From: Macrocybe gigantea
Lineage: Eukaryota; Basidiomycota; Agaricomycetes; Agaricales; Callistosporiaceae
DNA length: 64,000 bases
Assembly: GCA_011319805.1 (NCBI GenBank)
Contig: SJRY01000023.1
Location: forward strand, 1 to 64,000
Reading direction: 5' to 3'
The notes under the pieces are model-generated. The model searched no databases and was not told where the DNA came from. It saw nothing but the letters and a program-made list of their open reading frames with translations. Both the position numbers and the translations under genes were made by a program. Shown here piece by piece: positions 54,969-64,000 of this stretch (its first letter is position 1; the number at the start of each line of letters is the position of its first letter).

Positions 54969-56492
54969 ATGAACTATATCCAGGTGAGAACTCTTACGCA
55001 GCCCTCTGCGAAGTTTGGTCGCTGAGCATCCATCAAAGTTGGAGAAGTTAGGTGAAGGAACGTATGCTACCGTGTTCAAGGTCAGCATGAGTGCAGCTGT
55101 ATTCCAGTACTGCCCTAACCTGCGCATATAGGGCCGTTCGAGAACAACGAATGAGGTTGTTGCGCTAAAGGAGATCCATCTCGATGCCGAAGAAGGCACG
55201 CCATCCACCGCCATCCGGGAAATCTCACTCATGAAGGAACTCAAGCACGTCAACATCGTCCGCCTTCACGATGTCATCCACACTGAGACGAAACTGGTTC
55301 TGATATTCGAGTATTGCGAACAAGATCTTAAAAAGTACATGGATCAACATGGCGAACGTGGCGCACTCGATCCCAACACAGTCCGCAGCTTCATGTATCA
55401 GCTGCTCAAGGGCACGGCTTTTTGTCACGAGAACCAAGTCCTCCATCGAGATCTGAAACCTCAGAATCTCCTCATCAACCGAAAAGGAGAGCTGAAATTG
55501 GGCGATTTTGGTTTGGCAAGGGCCTTTGGCGTACCCGTTAATACATTCTCCAACGAGGTAACTCTATTTTTTAGCCGAAATTCACCCGTTTCACGCCGCG
55601 TCTTCCTCCACGTAGGTGGTTACACTATGGTATCGTGCACCCGACGTTTTGCTTGGCTCCCGGACATATAGTACATCCATCGATATATGGTCTTGCGGAT
55701 GCATATTTGCAGAAATGATATCGGGGATGCCACTTTTTAGAGGCCGAGACAACCAGGACCAACTACTGCACATTATGAGAATTATTGGAACGCCGTCCGA
55801 GGCCCAATTCCAGAAGATGGCTAAAGATTCCGTAAGTATCCACTTTCAACTCAATTGCAGCGCATCTAATTTCCCTGGAACAGCCCGAGATACAGCTGAA
55901 GTCCTTCCCCAGGTATCCGAAGATGTCCCTGTCCCAAGTTCTGCCCAAAGCCTCGCCGCAAGGTAAATTGGGCCGCTGTGACTCAATCGTCCTTTTCTTA
56001 GCTGAAAACGCAAAAATAGCCATTGATCTCCTGGAGCGTCTGCTCAAATTCGATCCGTCCGAACGCATCTCGGCTGCGGAAGCTCTTTCGCATCCTTACT
56101 TCACGACCGTCATCAATCCCGCCTTGTCATCTCCCGGATCCATGCCCCCTCCGTCATTCAACTTCCCGCACCCGCACGGCGCACAGCAACAGCCCCAGAG
56201 TATTCCCCGTCCCATGTATAATCAACATCAGCACCCTCATATGCAAGCACCAGTACACGCTCAGCCAGCCCACGTGCAGGCTCAAGCCCAGGTGCAAGCC
56301 CAGGCTCAGGCGCAAGCCCAAGCGCAAGCCCAGGCTCAGGCTCACGCGCAGGCGCAGGCACAAGCTCATGTACAAGCGATGGCCGCGCGAGCTCGAGCGC
56401 AGATGCAACCTCAGGCGCAACAATCCCAACCGTACGGCACGGTCCCCGCGGACGCGTACCACTCCGTTCCTCAATACAGCCACCAGCGTTGA
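54969..56492 (+). CDS. PHO85: PHO85-type cyclin-dependent kinase with Gln/Ala-rich tail
   Basis: Cyclin-dependent Ser/Thr kinase linking phosphate and nutrient status to transcription and cell cycle. Exon 1 codes only MNYIQ, then across an intron [14 protein letters not shown] (Gly loop). The cyclin-contact helix reads [20 protein letters not shown], followed by [15 protein letters not shown] and [10 protein letters not shown] (PHO85 marks), [65 protein letters not shown], and [22 protein letters not shown]. The canonical kinase would end soon after; here about 130 further residues follow, starting [16 protein letters not shown] and then a long alternating Gln/Ala stretch, ending PQYSHQR. The extended Q-rich end is common in basidiomycete PHO85 proteins but its length probably varies between strains. 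Confidence 0.94.
56273..56391 (+). repeat. CAG-GCN dipeptide-coding repeat in PHO85
   Basis: Imperfect hexanucleotide array coding (Gln-Ala)n with occasional Val or His, inside the last exon of PHO85. Synonymous changes are frequent (CAG/CAA, GCT/GCC/GCG), so selection or age has scrambled the DNA while keeping the dipeptide pattern. Confidence 0.85.
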
Positions 56493-57198
56493 TGTCCTAG
56501 GCTGGATGACTTCTCCGAATATTTTCGTTTGTCTGTGACTAGCTCCTCGCTTCCGTTCTCCAAGGGCATCCTTCGGACACTTTCCTTGTTCGTACCTTGT
56601 ACCATACGTATCGCAAGGGGTTCTTGACATATATATTCTGTGCAATGTTGTTTTCGTGTCATAATAATACTGTTACCGTCACCCAGCGTTCGTTTTTGGT
56701 AATAGAATACATCATTCGACCACTTCTTAATAGAACCATATGAGCTAGCGAAAGTGCAGGAAAAAAAAATTCAGCGCTACTTAGATAACAGGCGCCTCTG
56801 CCGTCAATGTTAATTGCATCATTGTAACTCCAAGGCGCTGCAACACAAGCGTGGGCAGTTTGCATGGGTGTCCACTCAACAGTTGAATTAAATCCGTGAT
56901 GGCAGAGGAGGAGGTGCCAGGACACGCCATGCATGCACGGGGAGCGAGTCGTGACGGTTCAAGCGATAGATAGAGTAGGTTCTTGCAATACCATATTCAG
57001 AATCACAGAAGGTGCAAGACATAAAATGACTGGTCGATACATTATCTTCTACAGTGGAGCGATTAGTAGATGTACAGTGGATATGATCCGTGCCATGGCC
57101 AGAATACAAGATAAATCCCGTGGTAGAACAACATGATGTGAGCCCCATGTACTGTAGTGAAAGAAAGGAATCCGGGTATAAAAAAGGGAAAGATCGGC
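56493..57198. other. Convergent intergenic interval
   Basis: About 700 bp between the stops of PHO85 and the hybrid histidine kinase. Contains both 3' untranslated regions. No gene or RNA recognised. Confidence 0.45.
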
Positions 57199-60100
57199 TT
57201 AAGTGCCACCAAACATGGACAAGAGGGTGATGAGATCACCTGGCTCCAGCTGTCAGTTGTATTCAGCGGCAACGGGCAGGGAAGCTTACTTTTTCGCAAC
57301 GGTTTACTAAAGAATGCATTCATGCCTGCACTAAGGCACAGTTGCTTTGTGGACTCTTGACAGTCGGCGCTCAAGGCAATTACTACATTGTGGTGAACAC
57401 CAAATACGAATGAAAGGGAACTAGGATTATGCTTACTCGGCAACATAACTGGCACTTTCCGTTTATCCTCCAAGACGCGTAGTCGTTTTGCTGCTTCGAC
57501 CCCATCACATATCGGCATGTCTGGAACGCATCAGAATGCATGCAAAGATAAATTCATCTTCACTCACGATGATCAAACAGTGCAACGCTGAAGTAGCCTG
57601 GAGGATGAGCTTCCCATTCTTGTGGCAAGATCAGGTACAGCCCCTCACGAAGAATCATAGCACTCACCAGCAATAGCTTCCTCGCCATTGTTGGTAGCGG
57701 TGACAGATAGATGATGGCGCTCTAATTGCTTTATGAGAAGACTCTGGGCGATGGGATTATCTGGGGATAAATGCTCAATCAGAATGCGGTCATTTATGGG
57801 GTGTCGCTAAGCCTACCTTCGGCCACAAGGACATTTCCATGTAGTGTACGCTGTGCTGCAGCTAAGTCTTCCACAGCCTTCGCGAGATCGCTGCTCTGAT
57901 TAGTGGTCACGGTATTTGGCAAGTTTTTCAATCCCGCGAGAGTCTGCAGCATGCGAGCTTTACGAGGAGGTTTCGTCATTTTGACAACTCCTGGAATACT
58001 AGTGTTGCCGAAGACTGCATTTCCTGTACGGCTGGTGGTTGGTGTGTAAAGATGGATAATTTTGGTATCTGAAAATGCCGGCGACGGGAATGAACGGAGA
58101 AGACCAAGTAGATAGTCAATGCGCGCTTCAGATTGGTCGTCTAAAATGATAAAATCCAGTGCCAAATTTGAACTTTGGTGATTGCGTATTTGAGCCTCGG
58201 CATCTTGAATGGAGGATATTAGCGTCACGGAGAATCCGGTGAACATCGTCTTCAGGAATGCCAGCGTCGCCTCTGACTCTGAACACACTAAAATTCGAGG
58301 CGGCCGGGGACTCAACAGGCTCGACTTTAGCCTCTCGATGTCTTGTTGGGACTATGATGACGTCAGTTTAATGTGTGATTGAATGTTTTACGTGGTTTAC
58401 CTTCTCCGCCTCCTCAGACTGGAATATCTTGACAGGAATGGTGAACCAAAACCTCGATCCCACGTTGAGCTCTGACTGAACACCGATCGCCCCACCCATG
58501 AGCTTCACAAGTTGACGAGATATTGACAATCCCAAACCAGTGCCTCCAAACCTCCGGGTTGATGAGTTCTAGTAAAAAGAACAAACGATATGAGAATTGC
58601 AACGACAAAGAGTGGAACTGACGTACATCCGCTTGTTGGAAGGGAACAAACAAAAGATCAACATCACTTGCGGACAGGCCGATCCCTGTATCTCTGGGTA
58701 TTGACGTCAGCATAGAATATGCATTTCCGAGTCAGCGAACGCACTGTATGTCGAATCTGAGAAGGACTTCCCCGGGAAGGGATGCGGAAGCGTTCTCCAC
58801 GGAACACGTCACACGAACCGATCCATGGGCGGTGAACTTGACAGCGTTGCCAATTAAGTTCATTAAAACTACAATGTTTAAGTATGTGATTATCAACACA
58901 AGCGTTGACTTCGTTTTCCTTACTTTGGCGAATCCGAGCATAATCAGCGTAGACCCCTGAACGTAAAAAAAAAGAGTTATACGGGTCCAACTTCTTTGAT
59001 AGGCGACCCCACTTACATGCTGGTACGTCAGGCTCGATATTGAAGGACAGGTCGAGTTTCTTGGCTGCCATCGGCAGGAGTAATTCCATGCAGTCCTATA
59101 ATTCAAAGTTGAGCAACCCTTTACCGGCTGGCGTCAACACATACGGCTATGATATTCTGCAAAAAAAGGAGTCCATCATCCGTGTCGGTCACAAAACGGA
59201 AACCGACTGACCTCAACCAAGAAACCACTGGGCTCCAATTTAACAGCTATGATGACATCAGAGACGACGTTTCGTAAGGGCCGAAAGTGCTTCACCTGAA
59301 GCCTCAAGTTTGCTATAATCGAGGATCGAATCGATGATCTGAACCGACAGTCAGCCAATGCACATAACATAGTTGACTCGCCTATAAGCATACCTTGAGC
59401 AGAAGCTCACAGGACTGTTTCGCAGTTTGCACTATTTTAAGGTTGGTACAAGGCTAGGGTGCATTTTGTTGAGAATACTCACCAATTTCACTCTGGCCGG
59501 GGTTAAGCTCGGTACCGCTCAAAAGATCGAGCAATCCATAGAAGGAGCTGCGGAGGCGAGATCAGTGAATCGAAACAAGTGAGATCATTCAGGGCACATG
59601 TACCTAAATGGAGTGCGGAGTTCGTGGCTCATCGACGCCAAAAAGTTGCTTTTGATCTAAGATTCACTAAGCAACAGAGTTTTGAAAGGCACCACAATCA
59701 TCAGACCTTGGTGGCCTTCAGCGCATCCTCCCGACTACGTCTTGCAGCCTCTAGCGCCTCCCTCTGAGCCGCAATCATCTTCAAATTTTCTCGTGTACCC
59801 GTCTGAACGGAACGAAACAGCAAAGCGTTCGCTATGCTGATGGAAGCTTGCTGGCATAGAAGGGTCAATATTGTGATAGTGTTGCGTGAGAAGGGAATGT
59901 TTGAGCCAAGGTAGACAGCTCCAAATGTCTGCCCGCGATTGCTGAAGATCGGAAGACAGATGACGGAGCGTTGCGCCGTCTGGCCGGCCTCGGACGAAAA
60001 CCGTGAATCGAGCGAAGCATCGTCATAGTAAACCCGCTCTTTGGAGTTTAAGGCTGGAAGAGGAATAAAAATAAGGTGCTTCTTCTACATGTTGCGCCAG

Positions 60101-63100
60101 CTTACCATGCTGGATAATTGCCTTCTGCAACGGATCCTCGATGGTTCGAATGGGCTTAGGGTTCCTGTCGCTTGTTAAAACGTTCTCTCTCAGAAGATTG
60201 AGGATGCACCAACTCACTCATGGACCCGGCAATGTTCTGGTGGCGTCATGCTAGTCGCTACTGTGTAATCCCCGGCTTCTCGGGCAATGACAACTACGCC
60301 AGAAGTTCAACGCCAGAACGGAATAAGGGAAGCAGTGACCATACCGCACGTCTTCTGAGAGCCTGACGTTTCTGCATCGGATATCAGACTAGTCCAATCT
60401 TCAGAAGCGGTGATAACTAACCAGTGGCAATTTCGGTCAACCTCTGAAGGGCTGAAGAAAGATTAATGTCGCTCGAGATGTCTTTACTCCATTTAAGAAT
60501 AGCCGCAAGATCGGCTGCACTAAGCGTCGACTCCTGATCACCTTGCGTGCTAAGCCTGCGACTTGTCAGCGAGGGTTGGGCAGATGAACCCGCCGGGACA
60601 GTCTCTGTCTGAACTCCAACATCACTAGACAGAATAGAGCGCTTGAACATGTACTGCGAGCGAAGCCTGACGGAGGCAGTAAGGTGGTTTCTATGAAGAA
60701 TCAACATCGAAATGCGCGTCGGAGCACTGAATATTGTCTTACACTATGCCTTGTGCCCCCCATTGCGCATGTCTTGATATACCACGACGCTGGAGCTCGC
60801 TGCCTAGACCTTCAACTCCGCACTTGACGAAGTGGCTGCCTTGCTACAGTACCATTAAGCGGCGGAAGAAAGAGCATAGATATTTTTCACGTACAAGATA
60901 CAGGCCAAGACCTTCTTCCAAAAGCCAGTCGTTATTGACGGCGAGCCTCAAAGGACATATCAGTGTAACAATCCCAACACCCAACACGGAGACGTACTTA
61001 ACGGCAACGTCGTATAGTTTGAATGCCTCTCTTGAATCTTTCAGCGACGCAACCTCCGCTTCCTGACGTTCGTGCTTCGTATCCTTTGCGGGATTTCGAA
61101 TACAGGAGGAACACTCACCACGAGTGTCACCCATGTACTGTTGTTGACAGGGCTCGAAGACGACCACCTGACAAAAATCTGAGACCGAGATCGGTAAATT
61201 AAGGCAGGAGTCAACAACAGACTTTCGGATGTAATCTTGGTTCCGCTGAATCTGAGCCATGTACTTCGCACGTTGTTCCTGGGAGATACTCTTTTTCCTC
61301 AAGCAATCTACTAATGCAAGACTGTGGAAGAAGAGAGCGAAACGTGCATGCCTGTGGCTGGCATGACTTTGGTATCGGCGAGAACATCGGAAGGACGATA
61401 AACATACCCTGTGTGAGATTGCCGACTCTCCCACACCGAGAAACCAAGCACAGCAGCTTCCTTCGTATAGCCAAGACAGTAATATGAAGCAACCTTGAAA
61501 GAATTGTACCTACCAGTCGCGAGTGAGCATTCTGGCGATTCAGAGAGAATAAACACACCAGTTTAGGGTCAGCTCTAAATTGCCCGCCGTAGCCTTCACT
61601 TGCGCGAGGTACTGGTGTTCTTTGAATGAATCGGTGTCGAAGAGGGTGTCGGCGGACGTCGCGCGAGTATATCCCCCGAGTGCACGGACGCAGTTCAAGA
61701 TGCCTAAACAACCAACGGTATCCCGTTTGAAAATTGTCAGCAGCCTGACGGAAGAAGAGCACGGACCCATTGCTAGAGCTTTGGTGTCTACGCCTGGACC
61801 CCATAAACTTCCGTCACTTAAACACTACTATGGTCTCGTAACCAAATTCACAGAAATGACAAGCGCAAATTACCGACCTCTTCTGCAGACGTGACAAGTT
61901 CGCTGACTGGAATGTTTCTCAGTCAGATTCATTCTAGAAGAAGGCAATTTATAGACGCACGATGATGGCAAACAAAAAGTCTGGTTTCCAAGGAATGGAT
62001 ACGAGCAAAGGTAGTGTAAAGCCTAATCGACCGATGCCGATTGATAATGAGCGCATCCAATGCTGCAGCGCGGACACTTACCTGTCTCCAGCACTATCTC
62101 CATACTTGACAGCTTCCTCCAGTCGAACCAAGTTGGTTCGTATATGTACATTGTCGTATCCTGAAACAAGGGCGCAGAACAAAACGCGAGCTCGACTGGA
62201 AAATCAAATCTCAGCTTGACTAGAACTGAAAGTATTCGTGAATATGAACCATTTTTCTCCGTTCCCTCCATACTTGTCTGCTATTCGTAGCCCTAGTTTA
62301 CCAAGGTCAACGGCGAACCGATACATCTCACGATTTTCAGCGGCAGCTGCAGGGGCTAATCAGAGCGCATATCATAAATCATACCGAAGCATACCTTCTA
62401 ATGCCCAAAAGAATCCCAAAGCCGTGCCTTGCGCCATTCCAGATCTGGCGGGTGAGCCCATCTGTGAGAACGATACACCATGGGGAAAACCGTCGGCCTA
62501 CCGCAGGGCTATTTGGATGGTCTTGTGGAAAGGCCAATGAGAATCAAAAACTCGGCACATATGTAACAGCTCACGGTCAAACCGATGACGTTCGAAAACG
62601 CGCTGACGGCCGAACTCCAGTATGCATTGATGCCTGAAAGCTGGTGAGACACCCCGCTCATGAGGCGAGGCGCAAGCAGCTGACCTGCGTCATTCAACAA
62701 TGTCACAGCCAACTCAGTCCGTGGGTCGGTGGTATGAGGTATGTTGAGAATCTCGTCAAACCCAACGGCAAGGATGTCATTCTTGACTGACTCGAACAGC
62801 AGATCAGATTCTTTCCGCGTCGGCCGGGGATTTACTTCAATGCCGAGTATACGTAAGGCGGTGAGCGTGTCGTCCAGTGCCTCCTTAAAATTGTTGAGGA
62901 GCCAGTGATTTCGCGACCGGAGCTGGAGCACGTTGCCCTTGTCTTCAGGCTCTTCGGCATGTTTCCAGCACTCGTTGATGATGGCTGAAGATGAGACGTG
63001 ATCCCCTGTAAACATCGCGTAAGAAAGGTCGTAAGCTATTGTTGCCTGGCGAGACAGGAACACTACCTTTCCAAGTGTACAACCTGTTAGCGAACACGTA

Positions 63101-64000
63101 GACTGTAAGAACACGGGATAGAGTCTGGTATAATATCGGCAAGGAAAACATACGCAGCTAAGCGAGCATACAAGGAGAAGGTTCTGGCTGGATTTTCCCT
63201 CCAAGGGTCGTTTGGCAGGAGCGTTCGTGCGCTCATGAAGGACTGGATTGCCAACTGGGAGAGGCTGGGTTAAAACAGAGATGGACCACGTCGGCGTTGT
63301 GCAAATACCTCGTGGGCGCCTCGGGCCCAAGCGGACTCGCCAGCATCAATCAAGACGCTCAACAATTCCTCTCGTTTCGGGTGCTCGTGCAGAAGCTTAA
63401 GACACCTGGCGGGAGGCAACACGATCAGAGTTTGTGGTGACGCAATGATGACGTAATCACGCACTGCCGTGCATGCTCAGCAATTCGATACACGTCAATG
63501 GGTTCGTCGTGCAGCATCATCAGGATGATCTGTAAAACGCCGTCCGTCAGAAGCGTGTTCGCAGTGTCCGCATCAGATCGTAGCAGACCCTGAATGACAT
63601 CTTGGCGATGGTCTCCTCCGGAAGAGCGTTCACCTCCGCTTGCGCAGCTTGACGATACCGATCGTGGGCAAAGCTGCACATATCTCGTGCCCTCTGAATG
63701 AGCCAGCCTTCCGCTAGCGCAGACTGTAGGCCGCGCATCGACGGTCGCGTACCAGCCGAGTTCTTCTCCCGCAGGTTCGAAACAGCTTTGTGGAGATTCC
63801 ACATATCTTCGCTCTCATCCTCACTGCCACTCGTGCCACTCGAGTCTTCCCAGTCCATCAGCAGTGCGACTTCGGTGACTTTGAAGCTACGGCGGAACCG
63901 TAAATGAACTGAGCACCTTCCTAAGAATCAGCAGCTAAAGCGCACGTTTCTCCAAAGAAGGCAGCCCATAGCAAGTATTTCTTGGCCTCCCCGGGCAACT
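57199..64000 (-). CDS. Hybrid sensor histidine kinase, Mak/Phk type (AAA-like, GAF, HisKA, HATPase, two REC), 5' partial
   Basis: Phosphorelay sensor related to fission yeast Phk1/2 (Mak) kinases, which signal oxidative stress through an HPt protein to the Sty1/Hog1 route. The gene enters from the right edge; its N-terminal kinase-like part is outside. Present domains: the end of an AAA/STAND-like ATPase ([42 protein letters not shown]), a long helical TPR-like region ([65 protein letters not shown]), a GAF domain ([20 protein letters not shown]), a HisKA box with the phospho-His in [14 protein letters not shown] (near 59620), and an HATPase ([27 protein letters not shown]). The first receiver (near 58300-57950) lacks the N-terminal acidic pair ([10 protein letters not shown]), the second ([34 protein letters not shown]) has all key residues. 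About 20 short introns. Ends LLSMFGGT. Confidence 0.93.

Noticed and set aside
56154..56645. Leu/Arg-rich minus-strand frames over the PHO85 tail
   Set aside because: Antisense of the Gln/Ala repeat; composition is explained entirely by the repeat.
1..64000. tRNA, rRNA, CRISPR or transposon features
   Set aside because: I looked for B-box-like GTTCGANTCC, long direct or inverted repeats and transposase motifs. The only near match (about 2286) lies in the ammonium transporter coding tail, and nothing else qualified. A covariance-model scan would be needed to exclude degenerate tRNAs.

Overview
The window is nuclear DNA from a filamentous basidiomycete, most likely a mushroom-forming agaricomycete; I cannot name the species. 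The basis is very intron-rich genes with mostly 50-60 nt GT-AG introns (a few probable GC-AG), fungus-specific genes (sterol C-22 desaturase CYP61/ERG5, VAC8, PHO85, an HMG-box regulator, a Mak/Phk-type hybrid histidine kinase), exo-beta-1,3-galactanase and GH16 secreted enzymes, and single-pass proteins with the IDDT/W-x-G ectodomain common in Agaricomycetes. I found no bacterial operons, CRISPR array, rRNA, tRNA or intact transposon.

Layout. 1-4 kb: the 3' part of a prenylcysteine oxidase (+) and an ammonium transporter (-). 3.9-6.4 kb: no gene I can defend. 6.4-12 kb: a mitochondrial and translation block with octanoyltransferase LIPB (+), an NAD(P)-binding epimerase-like protein (+), the F1-ATPase chaperone ATP11 (-), eIF4A (-) and a small LEA-like mitochondrial protein (-). 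12.1-16.8 kb: an accessory cluster, all on the minus strand, with two paralogous single-pass membrane proteins flanking two paralogous small secreted seven-cysteine proteins. 17-21.3 kb: two P450s, ERG5 (+) and a microsomal P450 (-). 22.3-28.9 kb: acetyl-CoA transporter AT-1 (+) and a GYF-domain protein (+). 30.7-34.7 kb: COQ3 (+) and a BAG-domain protein (-). 35-45 kb: GH16 (-), VAC8 (-), acyl-protein thioesterase (+), CCA-adding enzyme (+), HMG-box factor (-). 45.5-56.5 kb: DEAD-box helicase ROK1 (-), GH43-CBM35 galactanase (+), Fpg/Nei-type DNA glycosylase (+), UTP5 (-), PHO85 kinase (+). 57.2-64 kb: a large hybrid histidine kinase (-) running off the right edge.

Themes. Several genes bear on mitochondria (LIPB, ATP11, COQ3, the LEA-like protein, dual-targeted CCA1) and two on ribosome biogenesis (ROK1, UTP5), but they are scattered and look like ordinary eukaryotic gene order, not a functional cluster. 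The most novel part is the 12-17 kb cluster, with an apparently undescribed pair of small secreted cysteine-rich proteins.

Caution for the reader. At least ten places in otherwise well-conserved genes need exactly one extra base to restore the frame, always in or beside a short mononucleotide run (ammonium transporter, ROK1, CCA1, DNA glycosylase, UTP5, membrane protein copy 2). The uniform direction and the essential nature of several of these genes point to one-base deletions in the sequence record rather than real pseudogenes. Coordinates below are outer limits of coding regions with introns included; exon limits are given where I worked them out by hand.
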